From Volutella citrinella (Eukaryota; Ascomycota; Sordariomycetes; Hypocreales; Nectriaceae): a DNA stretch of 64,000 bases. A program made the translations under genes and the position numbers. The notes under the pieces are model-generated. The model was not told the DNA's origin and did no database searches. It saw only the letters and a list, made by a program, of their open reading frames with translations. Every line of letters starts with the position of its first letter. The first letter of the stretch is position 1. Where the stretch lies: contig JAWZSP010000008.1 in NCBI GenBank assembly GCA_034401135.1, positions 3,100,001 through 3,164,000 on the forward strand, read 5' to 3'. Below, piece after piece: positions 45,698 to 56,735 of this stretch.

Positions 45698-46084
45698 GAT
45701 TTTACACTACGGAAGAAGACGATGCGAGCTACATTGAGCGCACGTACTGTCCCCTGCAGTTGGCTATAAAGACGGCGGAAGACTTCAACTATCCCGACCA
45801 GAAAAAATTAGGGTTTTATCAATCACAAGGCATGGCCGATAATCACATGGAAACGTGGGATCATGACTGGCTTACAAGAAGAAGGACGTCTCAGTCAACT
45901 TCACCTTCGCCCTGGACGGCCAACAGCCACAAGACCCCATCAGAAACTACAGGGGCTGTGATTTCGAAGGTCTCCCTATCGAGATGAAAGTCACCCAACT
46001 TAAATAATTTGTATGAATAGCCCTGTAAATTGTATCAGGCGCAACTGGTGTTAGGCATCGAAAGAAGACAGCAAACCACGCCCT
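45698..46084. pseudogene. Coding-like fragments, possible gene relic
   Basis: Two short stretches in different frames look protein-like. 45697..45880 reads ASYIERTYCPLQLAIKTAEDF and on. 45870..46005 reads KKKDVSVNFTFALDG, then RNYRGCDFEGLPIEMKV, then stops. No ATG-based model or splice set joins them convincingly, and I do not recognise a family. It may be the remains of a small gene or an unresolved spliced gene. Confidence 0.3.
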
Positions 46085-49000
46085 CTACTTGCCGCTGTAG
46101 ACCAAGAGGCTGTGAACATGCACACCGCCGAAGCCACCGCTTCGCAGTGTTTCCCGCCCAAGGTGAGCCGGGAATTCGGCAATCACCATGACACTGACAT
46201 CCTCGAGCTTGGCCCCTGAATCAGCGAGCAGCTGTAGAATCGCACAGAGAGTCTCCCCGGAAGCGAGTACATCCTCCACAACCACGATGGGCTTACCACT
46301 TGCAATGGCATCTCGACCAATTTCTATCCTCATATCCTGATCCTCATCCGCCACTAGTGCCGAAACATGGGAAGTTGGCTTGTCCAGCGCAATGGTTGGG
46401 GGAGGAAGCTTACTGGCTACTCTGATCAATGCCAGAGGTACGTTGATTTGTGCTGCCAACGCCGGGGCAAACAGAAACCCACCAGCCTCACAACAGACAA
46501 TTGCGCAAACCTTGGCCCAGTCACCTGTAAACTGACTCTGAAGCAGAGACGTGCACAGCGCTAGCCCTCCCGGGTGCTCTGCGATGCCCAGTATATGACG
46601 AAAATCCACGTCTGGGGTTGGAAATCGTGGAATCACCCGCACCATATCAGCGATCGCGCCGAGACCCTCGTCAAAGAGCTTCATTAGGCGTTGGTCGGCA
46701 AACTGAACTGCAGCTTCGCTTCCTTGGGTGGTGTTGTCAAAAATGAAGGTTGGGCAATGTCCGAGATTTGTTTGGGCTGGTTCATTGGCCATGTCTATGA
46801 CTTCTGCCATCCGTCGACGGGCTTGCCGCACACCTTCGCTGGCTTGGACGTGGACTTCGATGAGCCGACTCTGGGGCACGAGATGTGACATGGTTGCTAC
46901 CGGAGCTTCCTCTGCCATGCCGGTAATCAGCAGAACATCCGTGTCCCCAGCGTTGGTAACCACATTGACGAAATGTTCTTGTGGTAGTTGAGGCCGTTGC
47001 TTCACTTGGTGCTGGAAGAACTCTGTCAATGCCGCACGATGCTCTTCTTTGTAGACACGGTCCGCTATTAGGCGGTTATACTCAGCGCCTGATTTCTTTG
47101 CATACTCTCGCTTCGTCTCATCGCTGATGCTGACAACTCGTGCCCTAATGTATTTGTCGAAGAAGACAGAAGTCCAGGTGGTAGCAACATAGTCCTTGCC
47201 CGCCCCATGCGCTCCAGTTACAAGGATGATAAGATGGGGCTTACTGGAGGCTTGAGGAAGTGGACAAGCATAAGCAAGCATGTTGTTGGGGTCCAGCTCG
47301 CGTTTGAGACGGGCCAATCGTGCCAAGTTTGGCCCAAAGGCATAAGCAGCCAATGCCTGGTCTCGAGGGTCGGGCCCGAGATCTGCACCATAGACACCGG
47401 TAGAGAAAGGAAGTAGCTGCATGGCTAACTCATAGACCCAGAGGGTAACGGATTTGGAGATTGCGGTATCGTCTTCGGCACGGGGCCAGACTCCAGTCAA
47501 GACACAGGCAAACTCCCAGTCTCGACAGCCAAACGCTGTGTCCGTAGGCTTCACTTCACCGACTGCTCCGCCGCCATGCAGGATATGGACGTAGCACAAG
47601 GGCGACGGCCGATTCGCTATCGCCTTGAACAAGATATCAGCCACCTCTGTTGCCGCAACTTGCTTCAAGAACACGCAGCGCTTAAACGCTGATGTCTTGC
47701 CGCCTCCGTGCCCGCCGTGCATTTTGGACATGTACATATCCGTATCGAACAGCTCGACAATATCGGCGACCTGGGATGTGCCATCGGCTCCCAGAACCTC
47801 CCTGGCTGCGACGGAAGTAGATGCAGGAAGCGATGTCAGATCAGACTTGCCGCTTTCATACGCTTCGTACATGGTCACCCCAAGATTCATTTGGTCGGCG
47901 TCCCAGTAAAGATAGGCGTCAGCGGAACGGTTGGGTGGAAGTATTCTGGCAGCATGGTTGTCGAATTCGATGAGTGTTTGTGTCGCTTCTGCCTGATCTT
48001 TGAGTGGGAAAATCCAGTTCCGAACGACAAATTTCAGAGCAGGGAAGGTTTTGAACGTGACGCTGATGACGATGCCCATGTTGGTTCCCGCGCCCTTCAA
48101 CGCCCACAGCCAGTCCTCTTCGTTATCCGGGCGTAGAGCATCTGCGGGAAGACATTGTTTGGGTACATGACCAACAGCCATCACTTCTCCAGACGCTACA
48201 GAGACCACCACGGCCCCAATGATGGCATCACAGGCAAGGCCATGCAGTCTGGCCAAGTGGCCGATGCCACCCTGAAGCCAGAGCCCTGCGCCGACGCTGG
48301 GGCGGGACCCCAAAGGGACGACTAGGCCCATGGCAGCCGCGTTGCTGATGATGTCTCCCGTGCTACAGCCTGCCTGGGCGGTGACGACGTGTTCACACCC
48401 CAGGTCTTCGTGGGCTGGTAGCACCTCAACTTGATTGAGGCCTCGCATGTCCATGGCCAGAACAGACGGCTGAAGACAATGTCCGCTGTGCCCACCACCA
48501 ACCATAGTGAGAGTGAAGTTGTGCTTTGAAGCCCATCGGACACAGAGTTGAACGTCTTTTATTGAAGTGGGCTTAAAAACCCTAGCAGGGAGATGAAGGC
48601 GGGCTTGCGGGCTTTTCACCACTATTTGATCGCTCAACAACGGCAACATGGTGCAATCCTTGGCCGCATGAGAGTTGAAGGCTGCGATGACGTCGGGTGC
48701 GCTGAATACGAGATGGCCAGCGTCTGTCTCGTCTCGACGTCCAAGGCGGCCAAAGATTCGGCGCCATTCCAACTGAACCGTGCCGTCGGATCCATGGTGC
48801 GGTGAGCATCCGGCAATGAAGGAAGCAAGTGAATCGATTTCGACGTCATTGTCTGCAATACGAACAACGCCTTGAGGAAACAAGGCAATCTTCTGGCTGA
48901 TCAGACCATCCAAGTCCAGGGAATCGCGGCGATGGCAAACGATGACGAGCCCATCGTCCGGAGCTTCAACCAGCATTTCGAGTGCTTGTTCAATGTATGC

Positions 49001-49576
49001 TCGCTTCGGGTTCATGCCGTACATACTGTGGCAGAATAGGACCACGTCGAACTTTTGCTGGCAATTGCCCTCGGTGCTTGAAGCTCCCTCGTCGCCGGGG
49101 AGACGGAACCGCACCTGGTGGATTTCGGCTGAGCCTGCGAGTTGGGGAAAGGGGGTCGCGGTAGACGTTGCGTCAAACGTCTTCTCCAACCGGGCGGCAA
49201 ACAGGCTACTGGGCTCAAATGCCACATACCTCCGGATCTTGTGCCGGATATGATCGGGCAAGTAGCTCAGCACCGTCTTGGGACCGGGTCCAATCTCCAG
49301 AACAGAGATGCCGCTCCGAGATCTGGAGAGAGGAGAGAGGAGCTGGGACAGCTGGGGAATAATGAATTGTTCATACGTCTGCCAGCCCGGGCCCTGCAGC
49401 AACAAGTCAAAACCAGCGCTGTACTCGCTGGAAGACAATGATCTGGTGGCGGAGACATCATCTATCGGGATGGCCTTTCTCAAAGCGCCCGTGACGGCGT
49501 CGAGGGTAGCCATGTGCGCGAAGGGATCGTAGTTGTGACAAGAGCTTCGGGGTGAAGAAAGAGAGCCGCGGTTCAT
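46085..49576 (-). CDS. Four-domain fusion: methyltransferase, BBE-type FAD oxidase, PMK-like P-loop, phosphoribosyltransferase
   Basis: One uninterrupted exon of 1163 residues from ATG 49576. Residues 1-310: class I SAM methyltransferase-like, with VLEIGPGPKT at 92-101 (glycine loop) and FDVVLFCHSMYGM at 176-188. Residues 328-772: FAD-linked oxidase of the berberine-bridge type, with MVGGGHSGHCLQ at 358-369 (the His position that can hold FAD), SRPSVGAGLWLQGGIG at 424-439, and the C-terminal BBE motif RLARLKRELDPNNML at 753-767. The second covalent Cys of BBE enzymes appears absent. Residues 780-975: P-loop domain with VTGAHGAGKDYVA (786-798) and EYAKKSGAEYNRLIADRVYK, matching animal-type phosphomevalonate kinase (PF04275). 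Residues 985-1163: type I phosphoribosyltransferase with PRPP loop IVVVEDVLASGETL (1097-1110). Together they suggest an enzyme that modifies a nucleoside- or phosphate-bearing metabolite, but the pathway is unknown. It diverges from a Zn2Cys6 regulator. Confidence 0.85.
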   Translation of the reverse strand: MNRGSLSSPRSSCHNYDPFAHMATLDAVTGALRKAIPIDDVSATRSLSSSEYSAGFDLLLQGPGWQTYEQFIIPQLSQLLSPLSRSRSGISVLEIGPGPKTVLSYLPDHIRHKIRRYVAFEPSSLFAARLEKTFDATSTATPFPQLAGSAEIHQVRFRLPGDEGASSTEGNCQQKFDVVLFCHSMYGMNPKRAYIEQALEMLVEAPDDGLVIVCHRRDSLDLDGLISQKIALFPQGVVRIADNDVEIDSLASFIAGCSPHHGSDGTVQLEWRRIFGRLGRRDETDAGHLVFSAPDVIAAFNSHAAKDCTMLPLLSDQIVVKSPQARLHLPARVFKPTSIKDVQLCVRWASKHNFTLTMVGGGHSGHCLQPSVLAMDMRGLNQVEVLPAHEDLGCEHVVTAQAGCSTGDIISNAAAMGLVVPLGSRPSVGAGLWLQGGIGHLARLHGLACDAIIGAVVVSVASGEVMAVGHVPKQCLPADALRPDNEEDWLWALKGAGTNMGIVISVTFKTFPALKFVVRNWIFPLKDQAEATQTLIEFDNHAARILPPNRSADAYLYWDADQMNLGVTMYEAYESGKSDLTSLPASTSVAAREVLGADGTSQVADIVELFDTDMYMSKMHGGHGGGKTSAFKRCVFLKQVAATEVADILFKAIANRPSPLCYVHILHGGGAVGEVKPTDTAFGCRDWEFACVLTGVWPRAEDDTAISKSVTLWVYELAMQLLPFSTGVYGADLGPDPRDQALAAYAFGPNLARLARLKRELDPNNMLAYACPLPQASSKPHLIILVTGAHGAGKDYVATTWTSVFFDKYIRARVVSISDETKREYAKKSGAEYNRLIADRVYKEEHRAALTEFFQHQVKQRPQLPQEHFVNVVTNAGDTDVLLITGMAEEAPVATMSHLVPQSRLIEVHVQASEGVRQARRRMAEVIDMANEPAQTNLGHCPTFIFDNTTQGSEAAVQFADQRLMKLFDEGLGAIADMVRVIPRFPTPDVDFRHILGIAEHPGGLALCTSLLQSQFTGDWAKVCAIVCCEAGGFLFAPALAAQINVPLALIRVASKLPPPTIALDKPTSHVSALVADEDQDMRIEIGRDAIASGKPIVVVEDVLASGETLCAILQLLADSGAKLEDVSVMVIAEFPAHLGRETLRSGGFGGVHVHSLLVYSGK

Positions 49577-50257
49577 GGGTGACTGTGCATCCTGTGTTGA
49601 TATGAGCGCGGCTTCAAAGCACTTTATGGGTTAGCCGTCTTAGTGTTCCTATTCTCCCGCGGTCTCTGAAACTTGTGTACTACGGTCGGGATTATCGTAA
49701 AGGTTGTGCATTGCTACACATGGCTACAGCATCCACGGTCGATGGGTCTGTGACTGTTTGCTCCTCTCCTCGCCTATGGTTGGATATAAATCCTCCGAGA
49801 CCGTTGCATCCGTGCGTCAAACAATGAGTTGCGCAACATGTAGTCCAGTGTCGCACATGCTACAGTATCATGCGCTCCAATAGCCGCAATAGGGGGTACC
49901 CAACACCAGCCGCCAATGGCGACCCTTCACAGTAATGCACGACTCAGGCCCCTCCCTCAACTGCCGCTAACACCTCCACAGCGTGGTTGGATCCATGGCG
50001 CCCTCCGTTGACCTGAAAGCCCCGCTAGGCGATTACAGGCTGGGCCGTTTTCCGCTATCGCACGTGCCCTTGGTCCCCTCCCCAGGCTCCCCCACACTCC
50101 TCTCCACCGTCGCCGTCTGCTGCTATGGATCTCCTCCCCCCCCAGTATTTGATCGATATAGCCAGAGACAGGCCGATAAACCAGGACCTGCATTCAGGCT
50201 CCAATTAACTGTGCGGAACCTCGAAAAGAAACCCGCTAGCCGCCAGCAGTCGCTACA
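49577..50257. promoter_or_regulatory. Shared divergent promoter of the fusion gene and a regulator
   Basis: The 680 bases between the divergent four-domain gene and the Zn2Cys6 gene must hold both promoters, by layout. No specific operator was identified. Confidence 0.5.
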
Positions 50258-52152
50258 ATGATGGCGACGGAGCATCGCCCAGCGCCGCCACCCACGGCCC
50301 CGGCCCCAAGCCTGCGCCGGCGTCGACCGATTCTCCGGGTCAGGACCGGCTGCTTCACGTGTCGCACGCGCAAGAAGAAGTGCGACGAGGTCAAGCCCAT
50401 TTGTTCCGGGTGCAGACGAAATAGTCTAGCCTGCCAATGGCCGGAGGATTCATCTGGCGGCGAGAAGCGTCAAGAGCGCCGGGGTTCGCGCTGCGATAGC
50501 ATTACCACCAAGGTTCCGGGCACGCCTGGGTCCACGACGGAGTCGCAGCATCGATCAAACAGGCAAGGGATGTCGGGATCGTCACAAGGGACGGCAGACG
50601 CCCGCATGGACCTAGACCAGCAGGATTCACCCAGGCGTCCAAGCACGACGCCTTCAACGGCACCAAGTTCAGCCTCTGACAACAACCATTCCCTCTCCAG
50701 CTCCCCCAGCTCTACAAGCCCTCCAATCACGGGTCCATTCGAAGCCTTGCATGCAGGACCAGATGTTCCGTCCCTGTACAGCGACATTATGGACGCCGAC
50801 GTCGTCGAACTGGAGAGTATCCCACCCGCCGACGACTATCCAGACCTCGCTCTCATGCTCCGTCCTCGCGCACCCAGCGACGGTAACGCTCACTTGAACC
50901 TATTCCCGTCTGTCCCCCGCACACTCTCGATAATTCCAGGTCTCGGCAGCCAGTCCTACGACCTCATGGGCCACTACCTCAATCGCACAGCACACTGCAT
51001 GGGCAACGGGTCGACAGTGGCCAACCCCTTCATTGTGCAGCTGGTCCCGCTGTCCTTTGTAAACGAGGTCGTCCTCGACTTGCTGCTCTCTCAGAGCGCT
51101 GCCAACCGCGCAAACTACCTGCAGCTCGAAGCCGCCGGCTCGGCCAAGGCACTGGCGCAGAAGCATTACACCAAGTCGATACGTCTCTTCCGAAACCTCA
51201 TCAACGAGTATCTAGCCGGGAGCGAGTCCAGTCCCTTGTGGATAGCCATTGGGGGTCTCATCATGTGCTTTACAGAGGTACTGTCCCTCTCGAAAATCTG
51301 TGTGAACTGCTTAGCTGACCATGCCAGACTGCCAAGGGTGATACCAATGGTGTGGTGTTCGACCACCTGCATGCCGTCGGACCCCTGTTGGTCGACCTCA
51401 TCACCAAACACAAGGATGTAATTCGAGAAGATCTCAAAAACTTTATCGTGGAATACTACATTTACACAGCGGTAACCAGCATGATCTCCATCGATCCGTC
51501 CGTCGGCACCGTGCCACTGATGCGGTCTGAGATACGTGGCGAGGCGCAAGCCCTCGTCACCTCGGGATACATGGGGCAATTGTGCGGCTGCTGGATGCAG
51601 CTGCTGCTCCTGATTCCGCAAATTTTCGGATTTGGCAGTCGACGAATGTCTGGCAATGCCGATCCGCCATTCCCCAGTGCCGACGACTTTATGCAATTCT
51701 CTCAGCTGCAGACCGAGATTCTCAGCTACATGCCCTCTCCGTTTGCCAACTTTGAAGTCACGCTGGTCGGCTACATCTTCCAGCAGACAGTCTACATCTA
51801 TCTGCTCTCAGTCTTCGGAGTGGGCGGGCAGAGCGGCGGGCTGCATCAGACGAGCATCCAAGAAGCCATTGACAAAACGCACATGTACCTCGACCAGCTG
51901 CCCGCGACTGCGCAGATAAACACCAGTCTTTGCTGGTCATTGGCCGTGATCGGATGCTGCACTACAGACGAGTCTCAGCGGGAAAAGCTGCAGCAGCGGT
52001 TGGATACAATGTTTGTGACACTCGGGCTGGGCAACGTGCGGTTGACATCGGCTCTGCTGTCGCGCATTTGGGCAAAGCCTTTGGAGGAGCAGAACCCGTG
52101 GGCGCTCTGCCAGGTAATGCAGGAATATGATCTATGGACGTCATTTGCTTAG
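50258..52152 (+). CDS. Zn2Cys6 transcription factor with Ser/Thr-rich linker
   Basis: Exons 50258..51277 and 51328..52152 (GTACTG..TGCCAG, in phase) give 614 residues. The first two codons are both ATG, and either may start. The zinc cluster is complete: C32, C35, C42, C49, C52 and C59, with RTRKKK between C35 and C42. The N-terminal RRRR stretch may serve nuclear import. Residues 65-150 are Ser/Thr/Pro-rich and likely disordered. The C-terminal regulatory domain contains FVNEVVLDLLLSQSAANRA and HYTKSIRLFRNLI, as in fungal_trans_2 (PF11951) factors. It is divergent from the four-domain fusion gene, so it is the best candidate for a dedicated regulator of that gene. Confidence 0.86.
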
Positions 52153-52861
52153 GCCTGGATATTTTGTAGTCTTGCCTGTCAGTTGATAGTGCCATGCTTT
52201 GTTTTATCCAACCCTTATGAATGCCGACAGTGTGCATATCTAAATGTGAAATCTGATGAATCAAATTTCTTGGGAAGAGTCAGGAAAGAAAAGAAGAAAG
52301 CCAAGTATTGATTGTGGCGCACTAGGGGCCCGGGGAGACTTCCGTGCCGTCACAGCAATTTTAGCCCCGTCGTGGGAGTGTAACCATCTTACCAGCAGTG
52401 ACTCGGTGAGCAAGGCACCCAACGCCGCCGCAACGCCTCACTCCAGTCAATTCAAGCTATGTGGGTTTAATAACTCTACAATTTAGGACTGTAATAAATT
52501 AATGTTAATGTTGCCTCGCGAATCTGGCTTGACTTGATCTATGGAGAGGCGTGAATTGAACTGACTTGAGTTAGTTGGCTACGAGTTGCGTTGGGCCGCC
52601 TTACAGGTTACACGGCAGTTTTAGCTCGCTCTTGGAAGTGAGCGCATCTTGACCAGACCAGCAGTAAGCAAGGTGGCCAACACCCAGGTGACACTTCGCT
52701 GGGGGCAAGGGTGCTAGCCGATAGTTGCATCATCTTTATTCCTTGAGCCAGAGCTAATCACGAGTGGACACATCAACTGCTTCAAATCGTCAAGAGGCAA
52801 TCTTGCAATTTGTCTTGAACTTTGCATTTTTATTTTTCTAGTGCCAAGTCTGGTTCATAAC
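52153..52861. other. Convergent intergenic region
   Basis: About 700 AT-rich bases between convergent genes. A related phrase recurs at about 52359..52395 and 52618..52655 (TTTTAGC then a GTG..GTAACCATCTT / GAGCGCATCTT stretch), suggesting an old local duplication. No gene seen. Confidence 0.4.
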
Positions 52862-53871
52862 CTACTGGCCCTGGTTCTGAGGGGGCTGAGTCGCCGGACC
52901 TTCAGCCGTAACGTAGGCCTTGGTCAAGCCACCATCAACGACAAAGTCGTGCGCGTTGACGAAGCTGCTCTCGTCGCTGGCCAGGAACAGCGCCGCCTGA
53001 GCCTGCTCGATGGCCTCACCAAATCGGCCAGAGGGGAAGTGGACCTCGCGACGAGAACGCTTGGCCTTGTCATCTCCGAGGAAGGCTTGCAGCATGGGGG
53101 TGCTGTGCATGTTAGCTTCTGATGCCTTGACACAGGGGTGGTAGAGTGAGCTCGACATACTTGAGGGGGGCCGGGCATAGTGAGTTGAAGCGGAATCCTA
53201 GAACAGCGTCAGTGAAGCCCGATGAATCAACGAATCAGCCAGTTCTTACCCTCCCGAGCGTGCACAATGGCCATCTCACGGGTATAAGCCAGGACAGCGC
53301 CCTTGCTGGCCGTGTAGGCAACCTGTGGCGTCGCCGCACCCACGATGGCCACCATGCTAGCCGTGTTGATGATGCTGCCCTTTGTCTTGCCGTGCTTCCG
53401 CAGCGAACGCACAGCATGCTTGGAGCCGTACCACACGCCCTTGACGTTGATGTTCATGGTCAGGTCCCAGATGGCGTCGGAGCACTCCTCCGAGTCGCCG
53501 TCCTTGGGGTGCATGATGCCGGCGTTGTTGAACATGACGTCGACGCCGCCCCAAGCGTCCAGGTGGGCCACGGCGGCCTCGACCTGGTCTTCCTTGGACA
53601 CGTCGACGGCCTTGGTCTCGATGCGGCCCTCGGGGCTGGGGACCACAGCCTTGACCTTGGCGAGGGCCTTGGCGAGGGCCGCCTCGTTGACGTCGGTCAT
53701 GAGCACGGATGCACCCTGTTGAGCGAACAGGATGGTTGATTCGAGGCCAACGCCACTGGAGAGCAGTCAGTACTACCCCGCGGTACGATGTTGCGATGTT
53801 GCAGTTTGGTGTAGAACCTACCCAGCGGCGCCGGTGATGATGGCGTTCTTTCCAGAGAGTCGTCCAACCAT
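52862..53871 (-). CDS. Short-chain dehydrogenase/reductase (SDR)
   Basis: Exons 53871..53822, 53755..53250, 53197..53161 and 53102..52862, GT-AG and in phase, give 277 residues, the normal size. The cofactor loop TGAAGGVG is rebuilt by the first splice. NNAGIM (helix 4 region), INTASMV (catalytic Ser) and AYTASKG (catalytic Tyr and Lys) form the classical SDR site. [14 protein letters not shown], made by splicing the 37-nt exon 3, is the usual segment after the active site, and VVDGG near the end is typical. The enzyme should be a cytosolic NAD(P)-dependent alcohol or ketone oxidoreductase. The substrate is unknown. Divergent from an aldehyde dehydrogenase across 700 bases, so the two may act in sequence (alcohol to aldehyde to acid). 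Confidence 0.88.
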
Positions 53872-54569
53872 TGTGATGCTTGTGTGGAGAATTATTAGCT
53901 AGAAGAAGACTTCTAAACGCTCCAGTCGAGTGAGTGTGATCCTGCTCGTGAGGTTCTGCTGCTATCGTCTTTCGACATTTGAATCTATATACCCCATGCC
54001 GCATCCACCATCTCCAATCTTGTCGCTTCCTGATCGGGCCCATGGCCGCCAACAGCCGGGCGGACATCTGTGACAGGGTACCCACATGCAGCGCGGTCCG
54101 TGATTCCATTGGTACTCGCGGCGCAACTAGCGAGATGCCGTCCCGCGCTACTGATCCCGACACTGGTCCGCGCGGGATGTCGTGGGGCGGTCCCCGAAGC
54201 GCATGCGTCGCTTCCATCTCAAGTGTCTTGTGACAATCAGCGCGACGCGCCCTGATTACAGCCGCGATACGGCGGACCGGCTTTCGGCGGACTTTAGACC
54301 GACAGAAGCTCCTGGGTACCAATCACACTCGTTTACGCTGGTGGCTACTGCATGTCCCCGCGCCGCACCAAGAGCCGGACCCGGCAGTGTATCATGGGAT
54401 CACGCACATCCGCACCCATGGACACGCTTCCGTCTGCCAATGCCGGGTTTCAAGTACCGGCTGACTTCAAATATCGACCGCATGGTCTTGTTGAGCCGCA
54501 TCAGATCGGTCCATCTCGCATCAACAGCTCCCATCCACCTCATTCCCACAAATCGTCAGGATAATCAAG
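53872..54569. promoter_or_regulatory. Shared divergent promoter of SDR and aldehyde dehydrogenase
   Basis: The only stretch between the two divergent dehydrogenase genes, so it holds both promoters. No gene or defined operator seen. Confidence 0.5.
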
Positions 54570-56131
54570 ATGGCTACCACGATCCGCACCATCTCGCCCT
54601 CCACCAACCAGGTCGTCTGCGAACGGCCCGAAACAACTCTCAATGAGGCCCGCGACATTTCTGCCCGCTCAGCGGTGGCCTTCCAGGCTTTCCGCAAGGT
54701 CCCCTTTGCCGAGCGACGGGCCATCGTGGAGAAGGCCTTGAAGGCCATCCAGGACCGCAAGATGGAGCTCGGCCGTGAGCTCTCTGAGCAGATGGGCCGA
54801 CCCATTGCTTACAGCCACAAGGAGATTGAGACGATGCAGAAGCGCGCTGACTACCTCCTCGATACTGCTGAGGAGGCCCTGGCCACCCTGCCCGGCCGTC
54901 CCGAGAACGGCTTCCGACGAGAGATCAAGAAGATTCCCGTCGGTCCGACACTGATTGTATTTGCTTGGAATGTCAGAACATCTTTCAGATTTCAACGGCG
55001 AAATACGTGTAGCTAACACGATCGTTTAGTTCCCATACCTCATCATCGTCAACGCCCTCATCCCCGCCCTCCTCGCCGGCAACTCGGTCATCCTCAAGCC
55101 CTCCCCCCAGACGCCCCTTGTCGGCGAACGCATCGCCGAGATCTTCAACGCGGCCGGCCTCCCTACGGACGTTGTGCAGGTCATCCAGTCCGGCAACCCC
55201 GCCGCCCTCAAGGAGATTGTCAAGCTCCCCGAGCTGGGCCTTGTCAGCTTCACCGGCTCTACCGCCGGCGGGCTTGCAATCCGCGAGGCGCTGGCCGACC
55301 GCACCATCCCCGTGAACCTCGAGTTGGGCGGCAACGATCCCGCCTACGTGCGGGCCGATGCCGATCTCAAATACGTCGCCGCGCAGTTGGTGGATGGTGC
55401 CGTCTTCAACGCCGGACAGTCCTGCTGTGCCGTTGAGCGCATCTACGTGCACGCCGATGTGCACGACGCCTTTGTCAAGGAGCTGCAGGAGGAACTCAAG
55501 ACGTATGTTGTACTCTGCCGCTGGCTGATCTGCATTGACTGACAAACTCCCCACAGATACAAGCTTGGCGATCCTCTCGACGAATCTACAATGGTTGGCC
55601 CTGTCATCTCCCGCGCTGCGCAGCAGGCCATCAACGCTCAGGTCCACGATGCCCTGGCCAAGGGCGCCGTAGACGCTACTCCCCGCAATGAGACGTTCCT
55701 CGCTACCCCTCGAGCAGGCAACTATGTAGCACCAGTTCTTCTCACCAACGTGACACACGATATGGAAGTCATGCGGGAGGAGACATTTGGCCCCGTAATT
55801 CCCGTCGCAAAGGTAGCCAGCGACGATGAGGCTATTCGCCTCATGAACGACACCGAGTACGGCCTCACTGCTAGCGTCTGGACCAAAGACATCACGCAGG
55901 GCGAGGAGCTGATTGAGCAGCTGGAGGCTGGCACCGTCTTTGTCAACCGATGCGACTACCCGAACCCGGTAAGTCGCCTGCTCGTATGTCCTGTTTCCTC
56001 AACTAACATGTGCCCAGGACCTCGCTTGGACCGGCTGGAAGAAGTCGGGTCTGGGGTGCACGCTTGGACCGCGCGGGTTTGATGCCTTTTTCAAGCTCAA
56101 GAGCTATCACGTCAAGGAGGTCCACGGCTAG
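54570..56131 (+). CDS. NAD(P)-dependent aldehyde dehydrogenase
   Basis: Exons 54570..54971, 55030..55502, 55557..55968 and 56018..56131, GT-AG and in phase, give 466 residues. Motifs in order: the cofactor site VFAWNFPYLIIVNALIPALLAG-type region; SVILKPSPQTP (the Lys that contacts the cofactor); GSTAGG; the general base Glu232 in LELGGNDP; and the nucleophile Cys266 in FNAGQSCCAVER. Near the end come FGPVIPV, YGLTASVW and TVFVNRCDYPNP. The length is slightly short of the usual 480-500, mostly at the N-terminus. It oxidises an aldehyde to the acid, and the group resembles succinate-semialdehyde or general aldehyde dehydrogenases. The substrate is unproven. Convergent with the D-serine-dehydratase-like gene. 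Confidence 0.9.
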
Positions 56132-56735
56132 GCAGTTATGTCAAGAAAGTAATTGAAAACAAGTATTACGGGGACTCTGTACCGGAATCCCAAAGAATTA
56201 CTCTGCCTGGTTGTCCACATGGGCGCAAGCTTTAGTCAATTTGTGGCTCCTCGTACCTAACTCTAACCCCCAATTTTGAGGGTAAAGCGCACTATATTGA
56301 CTAATTTCATAAAGCTGGTGCGTTTTGCCGCATTTCGCTGCCGAGAATCCGTATTAAGCCGTCCTCGTCACCAGCAGGCGCGGAGTTGGCTTCATACTCG
56401 CGCTTAGGGTAGCACTCCCAGCCCAATTCACAGCTTCAGGCAGCATGCCTTTCTCACTAGGACCGACTATCTAAAACCTCTTCCTGCATATTCAAAACAC
56501 TAGGAACTTTGTCCTGGTCGTTCCGGCGCATATTGAAGCGCAGAGTGTATTTTGCAATCTCGAGGGCGACGTTGCTGGTACAAAAGGAGAGGAATCAACT
56601 CCCAGCGTTTCGTAACCAACCTTCTTCGTAGCTCCCCCTTGCTCGTACTAGTAGCCTCTCTAGCAAAATCAGCCGTAGGAAAATTGAATAATCGTTTAAG
56701 TTGAAGAACTTTTATTTTTTTATACTTGAGCACTC
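56132..56735. other. Convergent intergenic region
   Basis: About 600 bases between convergent genes, without a recognised gene. Confidence 0.5.

Noticed and set aside
46367..49532. Plus-strand ORFs opposite the four-domain gene
   Set aside because: They are shadows of a strongly coding minus-strand frame.
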